The notes under the pieces: model-generated
What the model was told of the DNA's origin: nothing
Database searches by the model: none
What the model saw: only the letters and a program-made list of their open reading frames with translations
Program-made: the position numbers and the translations under genes
Part shown: positions 1 to 5,863 of the stretch, piece by piece
How positions within the stretch are numbered: the first letter of the stretch is position 1
How the letters are laid out: the number at the start of each line of letters is the position of its first letter
Source: Candidatus Krumholzibacteriia bacterium
Lineage (GTDB): Bacteria; Krumholzibacteriota; Krumholzibacteriia; Krumholzibacteriales; Krumholzibacteriaceae
Reading direction: 5' to 3'
Assembly (NCBI GenBank): GCA_028706585.1
Contig: JAQTVX010000021.1
Span: 8,966-15,327 of the forward strand
Length of the DNA stretch: 6,362 nt

Positions 1-658
1 CGCAAAGTCGCTCTCCTGGGACGATCTTCCATTCGATGTCGGCGTTCGTCGAATCGGTGCGCACGCTCTGCAGTATCTTTGTGCCGAGGCGACCATCCTC
101 GTAGAACTTGCTCAGGAGGGTATATCGATCCGTTTCGAGTAGATTGGGGTTGTATGGAGAGCCTTCGACGAGCTTGAGGCCTTTTCTGAGTTTCGACTCG
201 GAGACGAGACTCTGGCCCGAAAAGCGGAGTTCACGCACGCGCGTCTGTGGTCCCTCGGCGACCAAGATACGGATCGTCACCGAGTGCGATTTCTCGTTGG
301 TCTGGACCGACTCCACGTCGACCTTGGCCTCGAAGAATCCATTCACACGATAGAACGAGACTATCGATTCGACGTCGCGCCGAAGGAAATCGCGTCGATA
401 CACCGGCTGGCGAAAGACACGGTAGAAACGAGCCTCCTTGGTACGCATGCGTTTCTTGAGAATCGCATCGTTGAAGCTCCGGTTGCCGACGAGATCGATC
501 CGCTTGACGATGGCAAGCTTGATTCCGAAATCGGCCGCGGATGTATCCGCCGAAACGAGCGGGGACGCAATAAGGCCTGCCGCGACAATACACGCGGCGA
601 GCGCGGCCCGTATCCCGGCATGGAAGCGCATATCAATTGACAACTTCGACCGCGCCAT
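1..658 (-). CDS. bamA: BamA-like outer-membrane assembly protein, N-terminal part (signal peptide and two POTRA domains)
   Basis: This is the N-terminal 219 residues of a BamA/TamA (Omp85) family protein; the gene continues past the left edge. BamA folds and inserts beta-barrel proteins into the outer membrane, with POTRA domains in the periplasm. The reading begins with a Sec signal (hydrophobic stretch at about residues 19-36, ending PLVSA before DTSAAD). POTRA 1 spans about 48-136 (VKRIDLVGNRSF, then VESIVSFYRVNGFFEAKVDV, ending VAEGP). POTRA 2 spans about 137-216 (VRELRFSGQSL, then LLSKFYEDGRLGTKI, ending VPGE). The start is uncertain. ATG 658 has GAAGG only 3 bases upstream; ATG 631 gives a tidier 28-residue signal but no Shine-Dalgarno; ATG 685 is also in frame. 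The barrel is outside the window, so TamA or another Omp85 member is possible. Position downstream of the rseP block favours BamA, as in E. coli, but here an opposite-strand gene intervenes. Confidence 0.85.
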   Translation of the reverse strand, partial: MARSKLSIDMRFHAGIRAALAACIVAAGLIASPLVSADTSAADFGIKLAIVKRIDLVGNRSFNDAILKKRMRTKEARFYRVFRQPVYRRDFLRRDVESIVSFYRVNGFFEAKVDVESVQTNEKSHSVTIRILVAEGPQTRVRELRFSGQSLVSESKLRKGLKLVEGSPYNPNLLETDRYTLLSKFYEDGRLGTKILQSVRTDSTNADIEWKIVPGERLC

Positions 659-673
659 GTACCTTCGGTTTGC

Positions 674-681
674 GGTGAAGG
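674..681 (+). promoter_or_regulatory. Ribosome binding site of the putative lipoprotein gene
   Basis: GGTGAAGG precedes ATG 684, with the GGTGA core 5 bases from the start codon. It is the main reason for preferring ATG 684 over GTG 759 or the upstream ATG 657. The same bases fall inside or just upstream of the bamA start on the other strand. Confidence 0.5.
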
Positions 682-683
682 TC

Positions 684-1106
684 ATGGCAAGGATACACAT
701 TCAGAGAAAAACAGCACTTATCCCCAGCGCTGCGACCGGTCGGCGATTTCCCGGACCCGTGCGCCAACCGTTCGCTCTATTCGTTGCAGCGCTCGCCATG
801 CTCATGCTCTGCTCCTGTCAGAGCCCAGACCCCGTCGCCAAGGAAAAAGCGAGAACCCTGACCCCTGATGAGCGCTACCTCGTCGATTATTACATGAAAA
901 TAATCGAATTCGAGAAGCATCTCCATGACAATTCGGCCTCCCGGGATGAGAAAAGAGAAGAGCTCGAGAGGAGCTTTGATGGGGAACGCATACGGCGAAC
1001 ACTCGCCGAGCTTGAGAAGAAACCTGAAAGATGGCTCGCAATCTATGATCGAATAAACGAATTACAGCTTCGCTCCCTGCAGAACCAACCTACCGAACAA
1101 TATTAA
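684..1106 (+). CDS. Putative small lipoprotein, family not recognised
   Basis: This is the only plus-strand gene, 140 residues from ATG 684. I do not recognise the family. The N-terminus is basic, followed by a hydrophobic run at about 30-42 (FALFVAALAMLML) and a lipobox-like LCSC with the candidate lipidated cysteine at residue 45. That implies a mature protein of about 96 residues anchored in a membrane facing the periplasm. The mature part is highly charged and looks helical: LTPDERYLVDYYMKI at about 59-73, a Glu/Arg/Lys-rich stretch at 85-113, then PERWLAIYDRINELQ at 114-128. This reads as real protein rather than a shadow. GGTGAAGG at 674-681 supports ATG 684. GTG 759 would give a more typical 19-residue lipoprotein signal but has a weak ribosome site. 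ATG 438 is unlikely because the extension lies inside bamA. The gene overlaps the rseP end by 17 bases. A role in envelope assembly is a guess from location only. Confidence 0.7.
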   Translation: MARIHIQRKTALIPSAATGRRFPGPVRQPFALFVAALAMLMLCSCQSPDPVAKEKARTLTPDERYLVDYYMKIIEFEKHLHDNSASRDEKREELERSFDGERIRRTLAELEKKPERWLAIYDRINELQLRSLQNQPTEQY

Positions 1107-2433
1107 AGACATCGACCGCCAGAATGAAAACCATGAGCACTATGAGGATCATAAATCCCACCTGCGTCAGAACCTGCTGAACCTTCTGCCCTATCCTGCG
1201 CCTCGTGACCAACTCGATGAGGCCAAGGACGAAGTGTCCGCCGTCGAATGGAAGAATGGGCAGGAGGTTGAATATGGCCAGGTTCAGAGAGAAGAACGCA
1301 AGGAAATAGACCAGGTAGCTGAAGCCCCAACGGATCATGTCCCCCGCCATGATCCCGACCCGGATCGGCCCCCCGATCGCCCGTAACGTAGCTTTCCCGC
1401 TGAAGAGCTTACCAAGAAAATCCATGATCGCCGCGAAGAGGCTCGCGAATGAGCGAGACCCGTAGACGAGCGCCTCGCCGAGCGAGATCCGCACCTTTTC
1501 GTAATAGGGGCTGATGCCGATCTGGCCCACCTTCACGACGTCCACGCGACTGCCTTCCGATGCGGCCTCGCCCGAGCCGGGCGTAATCACCGCCGAGCGG
1601 ACAACGCCGTCGATCTCCCAAGTGAATTTCATGGGAACGCCGGGCCTCGGCAGAATGCGGTCCTCCATATCGGAATAGGTCGCCACCGTCGTATCGTTGA
1701 TCGACAGAATCGTCGCGCCGGAGCGCAGACCCGCGCGCTCCGCGGGGCTTTCCTTCTTGACGTCTCCAACGCGCGCCGGAAGATGCGAGACGATGCCGAT
1801 GCGCCACGAATGAGCTTCGGAATCGTACCTTGGCGCTATGCTGATCGACAGCGTGTCGACGCCCCTGAGAATGGCATACTGCGAAGGCTCGGCCTTCCTC
1901 TTCGAGAGGAGTTTTTCGATCTGACCCCAGTACGCCAACCGCTCGCCGTCGATCGCCAGGATTCTGTCCCCGACCTCAAGACCAGCGACCTCGGCGGGAC
2001 CTCCCTTTTCGACCTCATTGATCGCGGTGCTCGGATTGACGTAGATCCCCTCGAAGAATAGACTGAAGATGTAAACGAAAAGGGCCAGTATGAAGTTCAT
2101 CACGGGACCCGCCAGCACTACCAGCATCCTGCGCCACGGCGCCTTGTTGCGATACATGCGCTCGGGCGGCACCTCCGGCTCCCGCGGCGATTTGCCCGCG
2201 TCGCTCTCACCTTCTACCGTCTCGCCCGCGAACTTCACGTACCCTCCGAACGGCAGCGCCCCGATCGAGTACTCCGTCTCGCCGACCTTTTTCCGGAGGA
2301 TCTTGGGACCGAATCCGAATGAGAAGGCGACGACACAGATTCCGTTCAGCTTGCCGACGACGAAATGACCCAGTTCGTGCACGAAAACCACTATGCTCAG
2401 AACGAAGAAAAAAGCCGCAACCGTTAATAGCAT
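1090..2433 (-). CDS. rseP: RseP-family site-2 intramembrane zinc metalloprotease
   Basis: The product is an inner-membrane M50B protease. In E. coli its relative cleaves the anti-sigma factor RseA, and it can also clear signal-peptide remnants; the substrate here is unknown. The protein has 447 residues, close to E. coli RseP (450). The first transmembrane helix carries the zinc motif HELGH at 19-23. GGYVKFAGE is at 63-71, and the second membrane segment has LAGPVMNF at 107-114. PDZ 1 lies at about 135-200 (GPAEVAGLEVGDRILAIDG) and PDZ 2 at about 219-290 (SPAERAGLRSGATILSIND). The C-terminal membrane part has NLLPILPFDGGH at 389-400, with the third zinc ligand probably Asp397, followed by a last hydrophobic helix at about 426-443. 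ATG 2433 was chosen because GGAGG lies 4 bases upstream and the protein then begins directly with the membrane helix. A 27-residue in-frame extension upstream would lie inside dxr. The start is 10 bases after the dxr stop, and the tail overlaps the opposing lipoprotein gene. Confidence 0.96.
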   Translation of the reverse strand: MLLTVAAFFFVLSIVVFVHELGHFVVGKLNGICVVAFSFGFGPKILRKKVGETEYSIGALPFGGYVKFAGETVEGESDAGKSPREPEVPPERMYRNKAPWRRMLVVLAGPVMNFILALFVYIFSLFFEGIYVNPSTAINEVEKGGPAEVAGLEVGDRILAIDGERLAYWGQIEKLLSKRKAEPSQYAILRGVDTLSISIAPRYDSEAHSWRIGIVSHLPARVGDVKKESPAERAGLRSGATILSINDTTVATYSDMEDRILPRPGVPMKFTWEIDGVVRSAVITPGSGEAASEGSRVDVVKVGQIGISPYYEKVRISLGEALVYGSRSFASLFAAIMDFLGKLFSGKATLRAIGGPIRVGIMAGDMIRWGFSYLVYFLAFFSLNLAIFNLLPILPFDGGHFVLGLIELVTRRRIGQKVQQVLTQVGFMILIVLMVFILAVDVFNIVR

Positions 2434-2437
2434 GAAT

Positions 2438-2442
2438 CCTCC
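2438..2442 (-). promoter_or_regulatory. Ribosome binding site of rseP
   Basis: GGAGG on the minus strand begins two bases after the dxr stop codon TGA (2446-2444) and ends 4 bases before ATG 2433. It decides the rseP start against an upstream in-frame ATG at 2514, and it places the initiation site where ribosomes finish dxr. Confidence 0.7.
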
Positions 2443-2443
2443 A

Positions 2444-3610
2444 TCATTTCGCCGAAGCCTCGCGATGCCGCCGCGCGAGAAAATCCCGCGTCCAACGGTC
2501 CGCGGCGAGAACATCCTCGATGCTCCTGACCGCGCCGGGCGCGTGAGCCCCGAGCGCCTCCTCTATCCAGGAGACGATCGAGAGGTAGTCTATCCTTCCC
2601 GCGAGAAACGCCTCCACGGCGATCTCGTCTGCGGCATTGAGCACGGCTGGAGCCGTCCCGCCGCGTTCGGCCGCTGCGAGCGCCAGCGCAAATCCCGGAA
2701 AATTACCCCGGTCTATCGGCGCGAATTCGAGCGTGCCGAAATCGCCGAGACCCAGCTTGCTCCATGGAAATTCCCGTATCTCCGGATAGTATAGCGCGCT
2801 CATGAGCGGGAGCTTCATATCGGCGGGGCCCAGATGCGCGATGAGAGAACCGTCGCGAAGCCGGACGATTGAATGAACGATGGATTGCGGATGGATGACG
2901 ACCCCGATCGCTTCATAGGGGAAATGAAAAAGCCAATGGGCCTCGATCACCTCGAGTCCCTTGTTGAGCAGATTGGACGAATCGACCGTGACCTTCGGAC
3001 CCATCTTCCACGTAGGATGATCGAGCACCTGCGCGACCGTCACGCCGGTGAGCTGCGTCGGACTTTTGCCGTAGAACGGCCCTCCAGACGCGGTGAGAAT
3101 GATCTCGACCGTATCGTCGCGGTATCCGCGCAGACACCGGGAGATCGAAAAATGCTCGCTATCGATCGGAATCAGATCCCCGTGATCGCCGGAGACGAGC
3201 CGCGAGACGATCTCTCCTCCCGCCACGAGAGTCTCCTTGTTCGCGAGCGCCACCATACACCCGAGCTCCAGCGCCGTGACCGTCGGCACCAACCCCGATA
3301 TCCCGACGAGAGCGTTGATGACGAGATCAGGCTTCGTCTCGCGAAGCATTGCATCGAGGCCCTCGCTGCCATAGCCAAAGGCCCTTTCCCGCAGGGAAAC
3401 GTCCTGCCGCACGAGAGCATCGATCGATGAGGAGCTACGCATCGAAAACCGAGCCTCAGGAAAAAGTTCAAGCTGGCGCGAAAGCTCCTCCGTGTTGTTC
3501 CCCGCGGCCAGCCCCACGACGGCGAATTCGCCGCGCGCGCCCTTCAATATCTCGAGCGCGGATTTTCCGATCGACCCCGTCGAACCGAGTATGACGATTC
3601 TTTTCATCAT
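2444..3610 (-). CDS. dxr: 1-deoxy-D-xylulose 5-phosphate reductoisomerase
   Basis: Dxr (IspC) is cytoplasmic. It converts DXP to 2-C-methyl-D-erythritol 4-phosphate using NADPH and a divalent metal, the committed step of the MEP isoprenoid pathway. The protein has 388 residues, near the family's roughly 390-400. The NADPH-binding GSTGSIG is at 9-15 and LANKETLVAGGE at 122-133. The metal ligands fall in PIDSEH, with Asp150 and Glu152, the same numbers as in E. coli; the third metal ligand is Glu220 in DSSNLLNKGLE (210-220). The active-site flap has HPTWKMG at 198-204, and HPQSIVHS is at 240-247. A conserved ADMKLPLMSALYYPE follows at 263-277, with NAADEIAVEAFL at 325-336. The residues right after DSEH read FSISRCL, unlike the usual S/N-A-I-F-Q pattern. 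ATG 3610 overlaps the cdsA stop in an ATGATGA arrangement; ATG 3607 is an equal alternative giving MKRIV. No clear Shine-Dalgarno is visible, which suggests coupling to cdsA. The product feeds precursors to UppS. Confidence 0.97.
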   Translation of the reverse strand: MMKRIVILGSTGSIGKSALEILKGARGEFAVVGLAAGNNTEELSRQLELFPEARFSMRSSSSIDALVRQDVSLRERAFGYGSEGLDAMLRETKPDLVINALVGISGLVPTVTALELGCMVALANKETLVAGGEIVSRLVSGDHGDLIPIDSEHFSISRCLRGYRDDTVEIILTASGGPFYGKSPTQLTGVTVAQVLDHPTWKMGPKVTVDSSNLLNKGLEVIEAHWLFHFPYEAIGVVIHPQSIVHSIVRLRDGSLIAHLGPADMKLPLMSALYYPEIREFPWSKLGLGDFGTLEFAPIDRGNFPGFALALAAAERGGTAPAVLNAADEIAVEAFLAGRIDYLSIVSWIEEALGAHAPGAVRSIEDVLAADRWTRDFLARRHREASAK

Positions 3611-4500
3611 GAGAAGATCACGTACTTCAATACGTAATAGATGAGTGGCGCCGTGAAGAGAAGCGAATCGAACCGATCGAGAACGCCGCCATGCCCCGGA
3701 ATCGTTTTCGAGGAATCCTTGATCTTGGCATCGCGCTTGATCATGGATTCTGAGAGGTCTCCGAACTGCCCGACTATCGACGTCACGATCGCGAGAGCGA
3801 TGCCCGGCAGAAGCGCCATATACGGGGCGATCGTCGCCCGACAGACGAGCATCCCGACGACGGAGCACAGGACGCCGCCGATCGCGCCTTCGTACGTCTT
3901 GCCCGGCGAAACGCTCGGCAGTATCTGGCGTCTTCCGAGCCAGCTCCCGACGAAATACGCGCCGGTATCGTAGCACCACGTGATGGCGAAGGTCATTATA
4001 ACGAACGAAAAGCCCAGCGAGTAATCGAGCCCCTTGAGGTGCGGGAGCTCTCTCAGGAGAATGAGATGGCTTCCGAGCCAGGCAACGTAGAACACGCCGA
4101 AGACGGTCACGGAGACGTGGTACACGGCCAGCCCCTTGTCCCTGCGGGCGAGCTCGAGCGCCATGATTCCGATGAAGATAACGCTCATCAGGAGATTGGC
4201 GTATACCCCTTGCTGGAAGAACATGTACCACGAAAGCGCGAGGCCGCTCAGTATCCCCATCGTCTTGTAAGGACGCAGCCCCTTCGCCTCCATCATCTTG
4301 TAGAACTCCCACATCCCGATCAGGATCATGATATCGATGAGCGCGAGATAGTAGTAGCCGCCGCGCCTCGCGATGATGACCAGGCACGGAATGAAGATAA
4401 TGGAGGCGAGCACGCGCTTGGCGACCGAATCGGGTCTCCGGGGAGCAGCGGCGAGCGCATTCTGCCTCGTTGCGGTGAGTCCGTCACCCGATGTCGTCAT
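3607..4500 (-). CDS. cdsA: Phosphatidate cytidylyltransferase (CDP-diglyceride synthase)
   Basis: CdsA is an integral inner-membrane enzyme that turns phosphatidic acid and CTP into CDP-diacylglycerol and pyrophosphate, the branch point for phospholipids. The protein has 297 residues (E. coli 285) and several hydrophobic segments, for example at about 31-44, 50-64, 103-116, 161-175, 205-219 and 228-243. The CDP-alcohol signature is complete at 252-278: SMIKR, KD at 261-262, then IPGHGGVLDRFD. Other conserved parts are WCYDTGAYFVGSWLGR at 175-190 and SPGKTYEGAIGG at 198-209. The first 25 or so residues are polar and variable. ATG 4500 is preferred because AAGGAAGG lies 5 bases upstream; the frame stays open to an ATG at 4563, but that would lie deeper inside uppS. 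The start overlaps the end of uppS by 17 bases, and the stop shares bases with the dxr start, so translation is probably coupled on both sides. Confidence 0.96.
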   Translation of the reverse strand: MTTSGDGLTATRQNALAAAPRRPDSVAKRVLASIIFIPCLVIIARRGGYYYLALIDIMILIGMWEFYKMMEAKGLRPYKTMGILSGLALSWYMFFQQGVYANLLMSVIFIGIMALELARRDKGLAVYHVSVTVFGVFYVAWLGSHLILLRELPHLKGLDYSLGFSFVIMTFAITWCYDTGAYFVGSWLGRRQILPSVSPGKTYEGAIGGVLCSVVGMLVCRATIAPYMALLPGIALAIVTSIVGQFGDLSESMIKRDAKIKDSSKTIPGHGGVLDRFDSLLFTAPLIYYVLKYVIFS

Positions 4501-5254
4501 CGGAACCTTCCTTGAGCCCGCCGAACCGCCGCTCGCGAGAGAGGTATTCGCGGATCGCACCAATGAGGTGCTCTTCCCTGAAATCCGGCCAAAGCGTGTC
4601 GGTCACGACGATCTCGGTATACGCGAGCTGCCACAGAAAGAAATTGCTGATCCGCATCTCTCCGCTCGTCCTGACGAGAAGGTCGGGATCGGAGAGCTCG
4701 GGATCGTAGAGATATCGCCGAAACGTCTTGTCGTCGACATCTTCGAGAGGCAGGTTTCCGTCCCGCACAGCGCCGGCGAGCGAGCGCGCCGCGTCGACGA
4801 TTTCCGCTCGGCCGCCGTAGCTCAGACACAGGTTCAGAACCATCCCCGTGTTCCCCGAAAGCTTGTCGATCGTCTCATCGAGGGCTTGCCTGGTTTCGCG
4901 AGGGAGCATCCCGAGCCTCCCGATGGCTCGCAGGCGTATGTTGTTCTCCCTGAGCTCGAGGTACTCCGAGTGGAGCACTTCCCGGAGGAACCGCATCAGA
5001 CCCTCCACCTCGACGCGCGGCCGCCTCCAGTTCTCCAGTGAAAATGTGTAGAGCGACAGAGTCGAAAGCCCGAGCTTCGCGGAGGCCCGTATAGCCGCAC
5101 GCACCGATTCAGTTCCCGCTCGGTGGCCGGCGAGGCGCGGAAGGTGCCGCTTCCTCGCCCATCGGCCGTTGCCGTCCATGATGATGGCGACGTGACGCGG
5201 GAGCGCCGGGTTTCCCTTGAGCTCCTCGAACGCGCGATCAATGGAATCGTTCAT
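4484..5254 (-). CDS. uppS: Isoprenyl transferase (undecaprenyl diphosphate synthase)
   Basis: UppS is a cytosolic cis-prenyltransferase that adds isopentenyl diphosphate units to farnesyl diphosphate. The resulting C55 diphosphate becomes the lipid carrier for peptidoglycan and other wall polymers. The protein has 256 residues, typical for the family (E. coli 253). The hallmark motifs are all present: HVAIIMDGNGRWA at 21-33 with catalytic Asp27, GHRAG at 43-47, YTFSLENWRRP at 69-79, NLCLSYGGRAEI at 141-152, and DLLVRTSGE at 191-199. RISNFFLWQLAYTE follows at 201-214, then LWPDF at 221-225 and RERRFGG at 240-246. The chain ends in a short acidic tail. ATG 5254 lies 34 bases after the frr stop with only a weak GGGA upstream, the loosest junction in the operon. 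The 3' end overlaps cdsA, and dxr two genes on supplies the same isoprenoid pathway. Confidence 0.97.
   Translation of the reverse strand: MNDSIDRAFEELKGNPALPRHVAIIMDGNGRWARKRHLPRLAGHRAGTESVRAAIRASAKLGLSTLSLYTFSLENWRRPRVEVEGLMRFLREVLHSEYLELRENNIRLRAIGRLGMLPRETRQALDETIDKLSGNTGMVLNLCLSYGGRAEIVDAARSLAGAVRDGNLPLEDVDDKTFRRYLYDPELSDPDLLVRTSGEMRISNFFLWQLAYTEIVVTDTLWPDFREEHLIGAIREYLSRERRFGGLKEGSDDDIG
4506..4513 (-). promoter_or_regulatory. Ribosome binding site of cdsA inside uppS
   Basis: AAGGAAGG on the minus strand lies 5 bases before ATG 4500 and within the last codons of uppS. It fixes the cdsA start inside the upstream gene and rules against the longer start at 4563. Confidence 0.65.
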
Positions 5255-5288
5255 TGCATTGTGTCCCGGATCGGCGACGCTGGCCCGC

Positions 5289-5849
5289 CTAGACCTCCAT
5301 TATATCTTTCTCTTTCGCGACAAACACTCTCTCGAGATCGGCGGTCTTCTTATCGGTGAGATCCTGTATCTCCTTCTGGCTGCGGTGAAGATCGTCCTCC
5401 GTGATCACATGATCCTTCTCGAGCTTCTTCAGCTTTTCGATCGCGTCGCGGCGGACGTTACGCAGTGCCACCTTCGCCTCTTCAACCATGTGCTTCACGG
5501 CCTTAACCAGCTCGCGGCGCCGTTCCTCGGTGAGCGGAGGGAGCGGAACGCGGATGAACGTGCCGTCACTCTGCGGGTTGAGCCCGAGGTTGGCCGTTTG
5601 AATCGCCTTGACTATCTCTCCGACGAGCGGTTTCTCCCAAGGCTGCACTGTGATGAGCTTGGGGTCGGAAACGGTGACGTTCGCGACCTGTTTGAGAGGG
5701 ACCTTCGCCCCGTAGTAATCGACCTTGACGCCGTCGAGGAGCGCCGGCGTCGCCTTGCCCGTGCGAATGGTCGCGAGCTCGGCTTCGGTCTTCTCGATCG
5801 TCGTTTTCATGTGCCGTTCCGCGGTTAGAATGATTTCTTTCGCTTCCAT
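5289..5849 (-). CDS. frr: Ribosome recycling factor
   Basis: RRF works in the cytoplasm with EF-G to split the post-termination ribosome from mRNA after release of the peptide. The protein has 186 residues (E. coli 185). The N-terminal helix leads into IRTGKATPALLDGVKVDYYG at 28-47, a strongly conserved family block. SDPKLITVQPWEK at 61-73 and the stretch from NPQSDGTFIRVPLPPLTEER at 91-110 match the small domain and hinge. ALRNVRRDA at 128-136 contains the arginine pair important in E. coli (Arg132 there, Arg133 here). The long charged C-terminal helix runs to EKDIMEV. ATG 5849 was chosen because GGAGGT lies 8 bases upstream and the length then fits the family exactly. The same frame is open far upstream into pyrH, but that extension is an artefact of overlap. 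The gene starts 14 bases after the pyrH stop. Confidence 0.98.
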   Translation of the reverse strand: MEAKEIILTAERHMKTTIEKTEAELATIRTGKATPALLDGVKVDYYGAKVPLKQVANVTVSDPKLITVQPWEKPLVGEIVKAIQTANLGLNPQSDGTFIRVPLPPLTEERRRELVKAVKHMVEEAKVALRNVRRDAIEKLKKLEKDHVITEDDLHRSQKEIQDLTDKKTADLERVFVAKEKDIMEV

Positions 5850-5857
5850 CGGCGCCG

Positions 5858-5863
5858 ACCTCC
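5858..5863 (-). promoter_or_regulatory. Ribosome binding site of frr
   Basis: GGAGGT on the minus strand directly follows the pyrH stop TGA (5866-5864) and ends 8 bases before ATG 5849. It is the strongest Shine-Dalgarno in the window and defines the frr start. Confidence 0.75.

Noticed and set aside
231..593. 120-codon minus-strand open frame and overlapping plus-strand frames at 247-640
   Set aside because: They are shadows of the bamA frame, which reads continuously from 658 to position 1 with POTRA motifs. Their translations are Arg-rich and featureless.
438..683. Longer start for the plus-strand lipoprotein gene at ATG 438
   Set aside because: This stretch is antisense to the signal peptide and first POTRA domain of bamA, and it would place 80 extra residues before a lipoprotein leader. 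ATG 684 has the ribosome site.
669..697. Possible plus-strand promoter, TTTGCG and GATACA spaced 17 bases apart
   Set aside because: Each hexamer matches the sigma-70 consensus at only about half its positions, and the second lies downstream of the chosen start codon. A similar look for a sigma-E type site upstream of bamA found only an isolated TCTGA.
2873..3430. 185-codon plus-strand open frame opposite dxr, and a 222-codon one at 4373-5041 opposite cdsA and uppS
   Set aside because: Long antisense frames are common opposite GC-rich coding DNA. The minus-strand genes there are unambiguous, and the antisense products show no recognisable domain.
2444..4387. A 647-codon open frame that would make a large N-terminal extension of Dxr
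   Set aside because: The part above 3610 is an out-of-frame reading of cdsA, rich in Arg, and lacks any family motif. Dxr begins properly at MMKRIVILGSTGSIG and has normal length from there.
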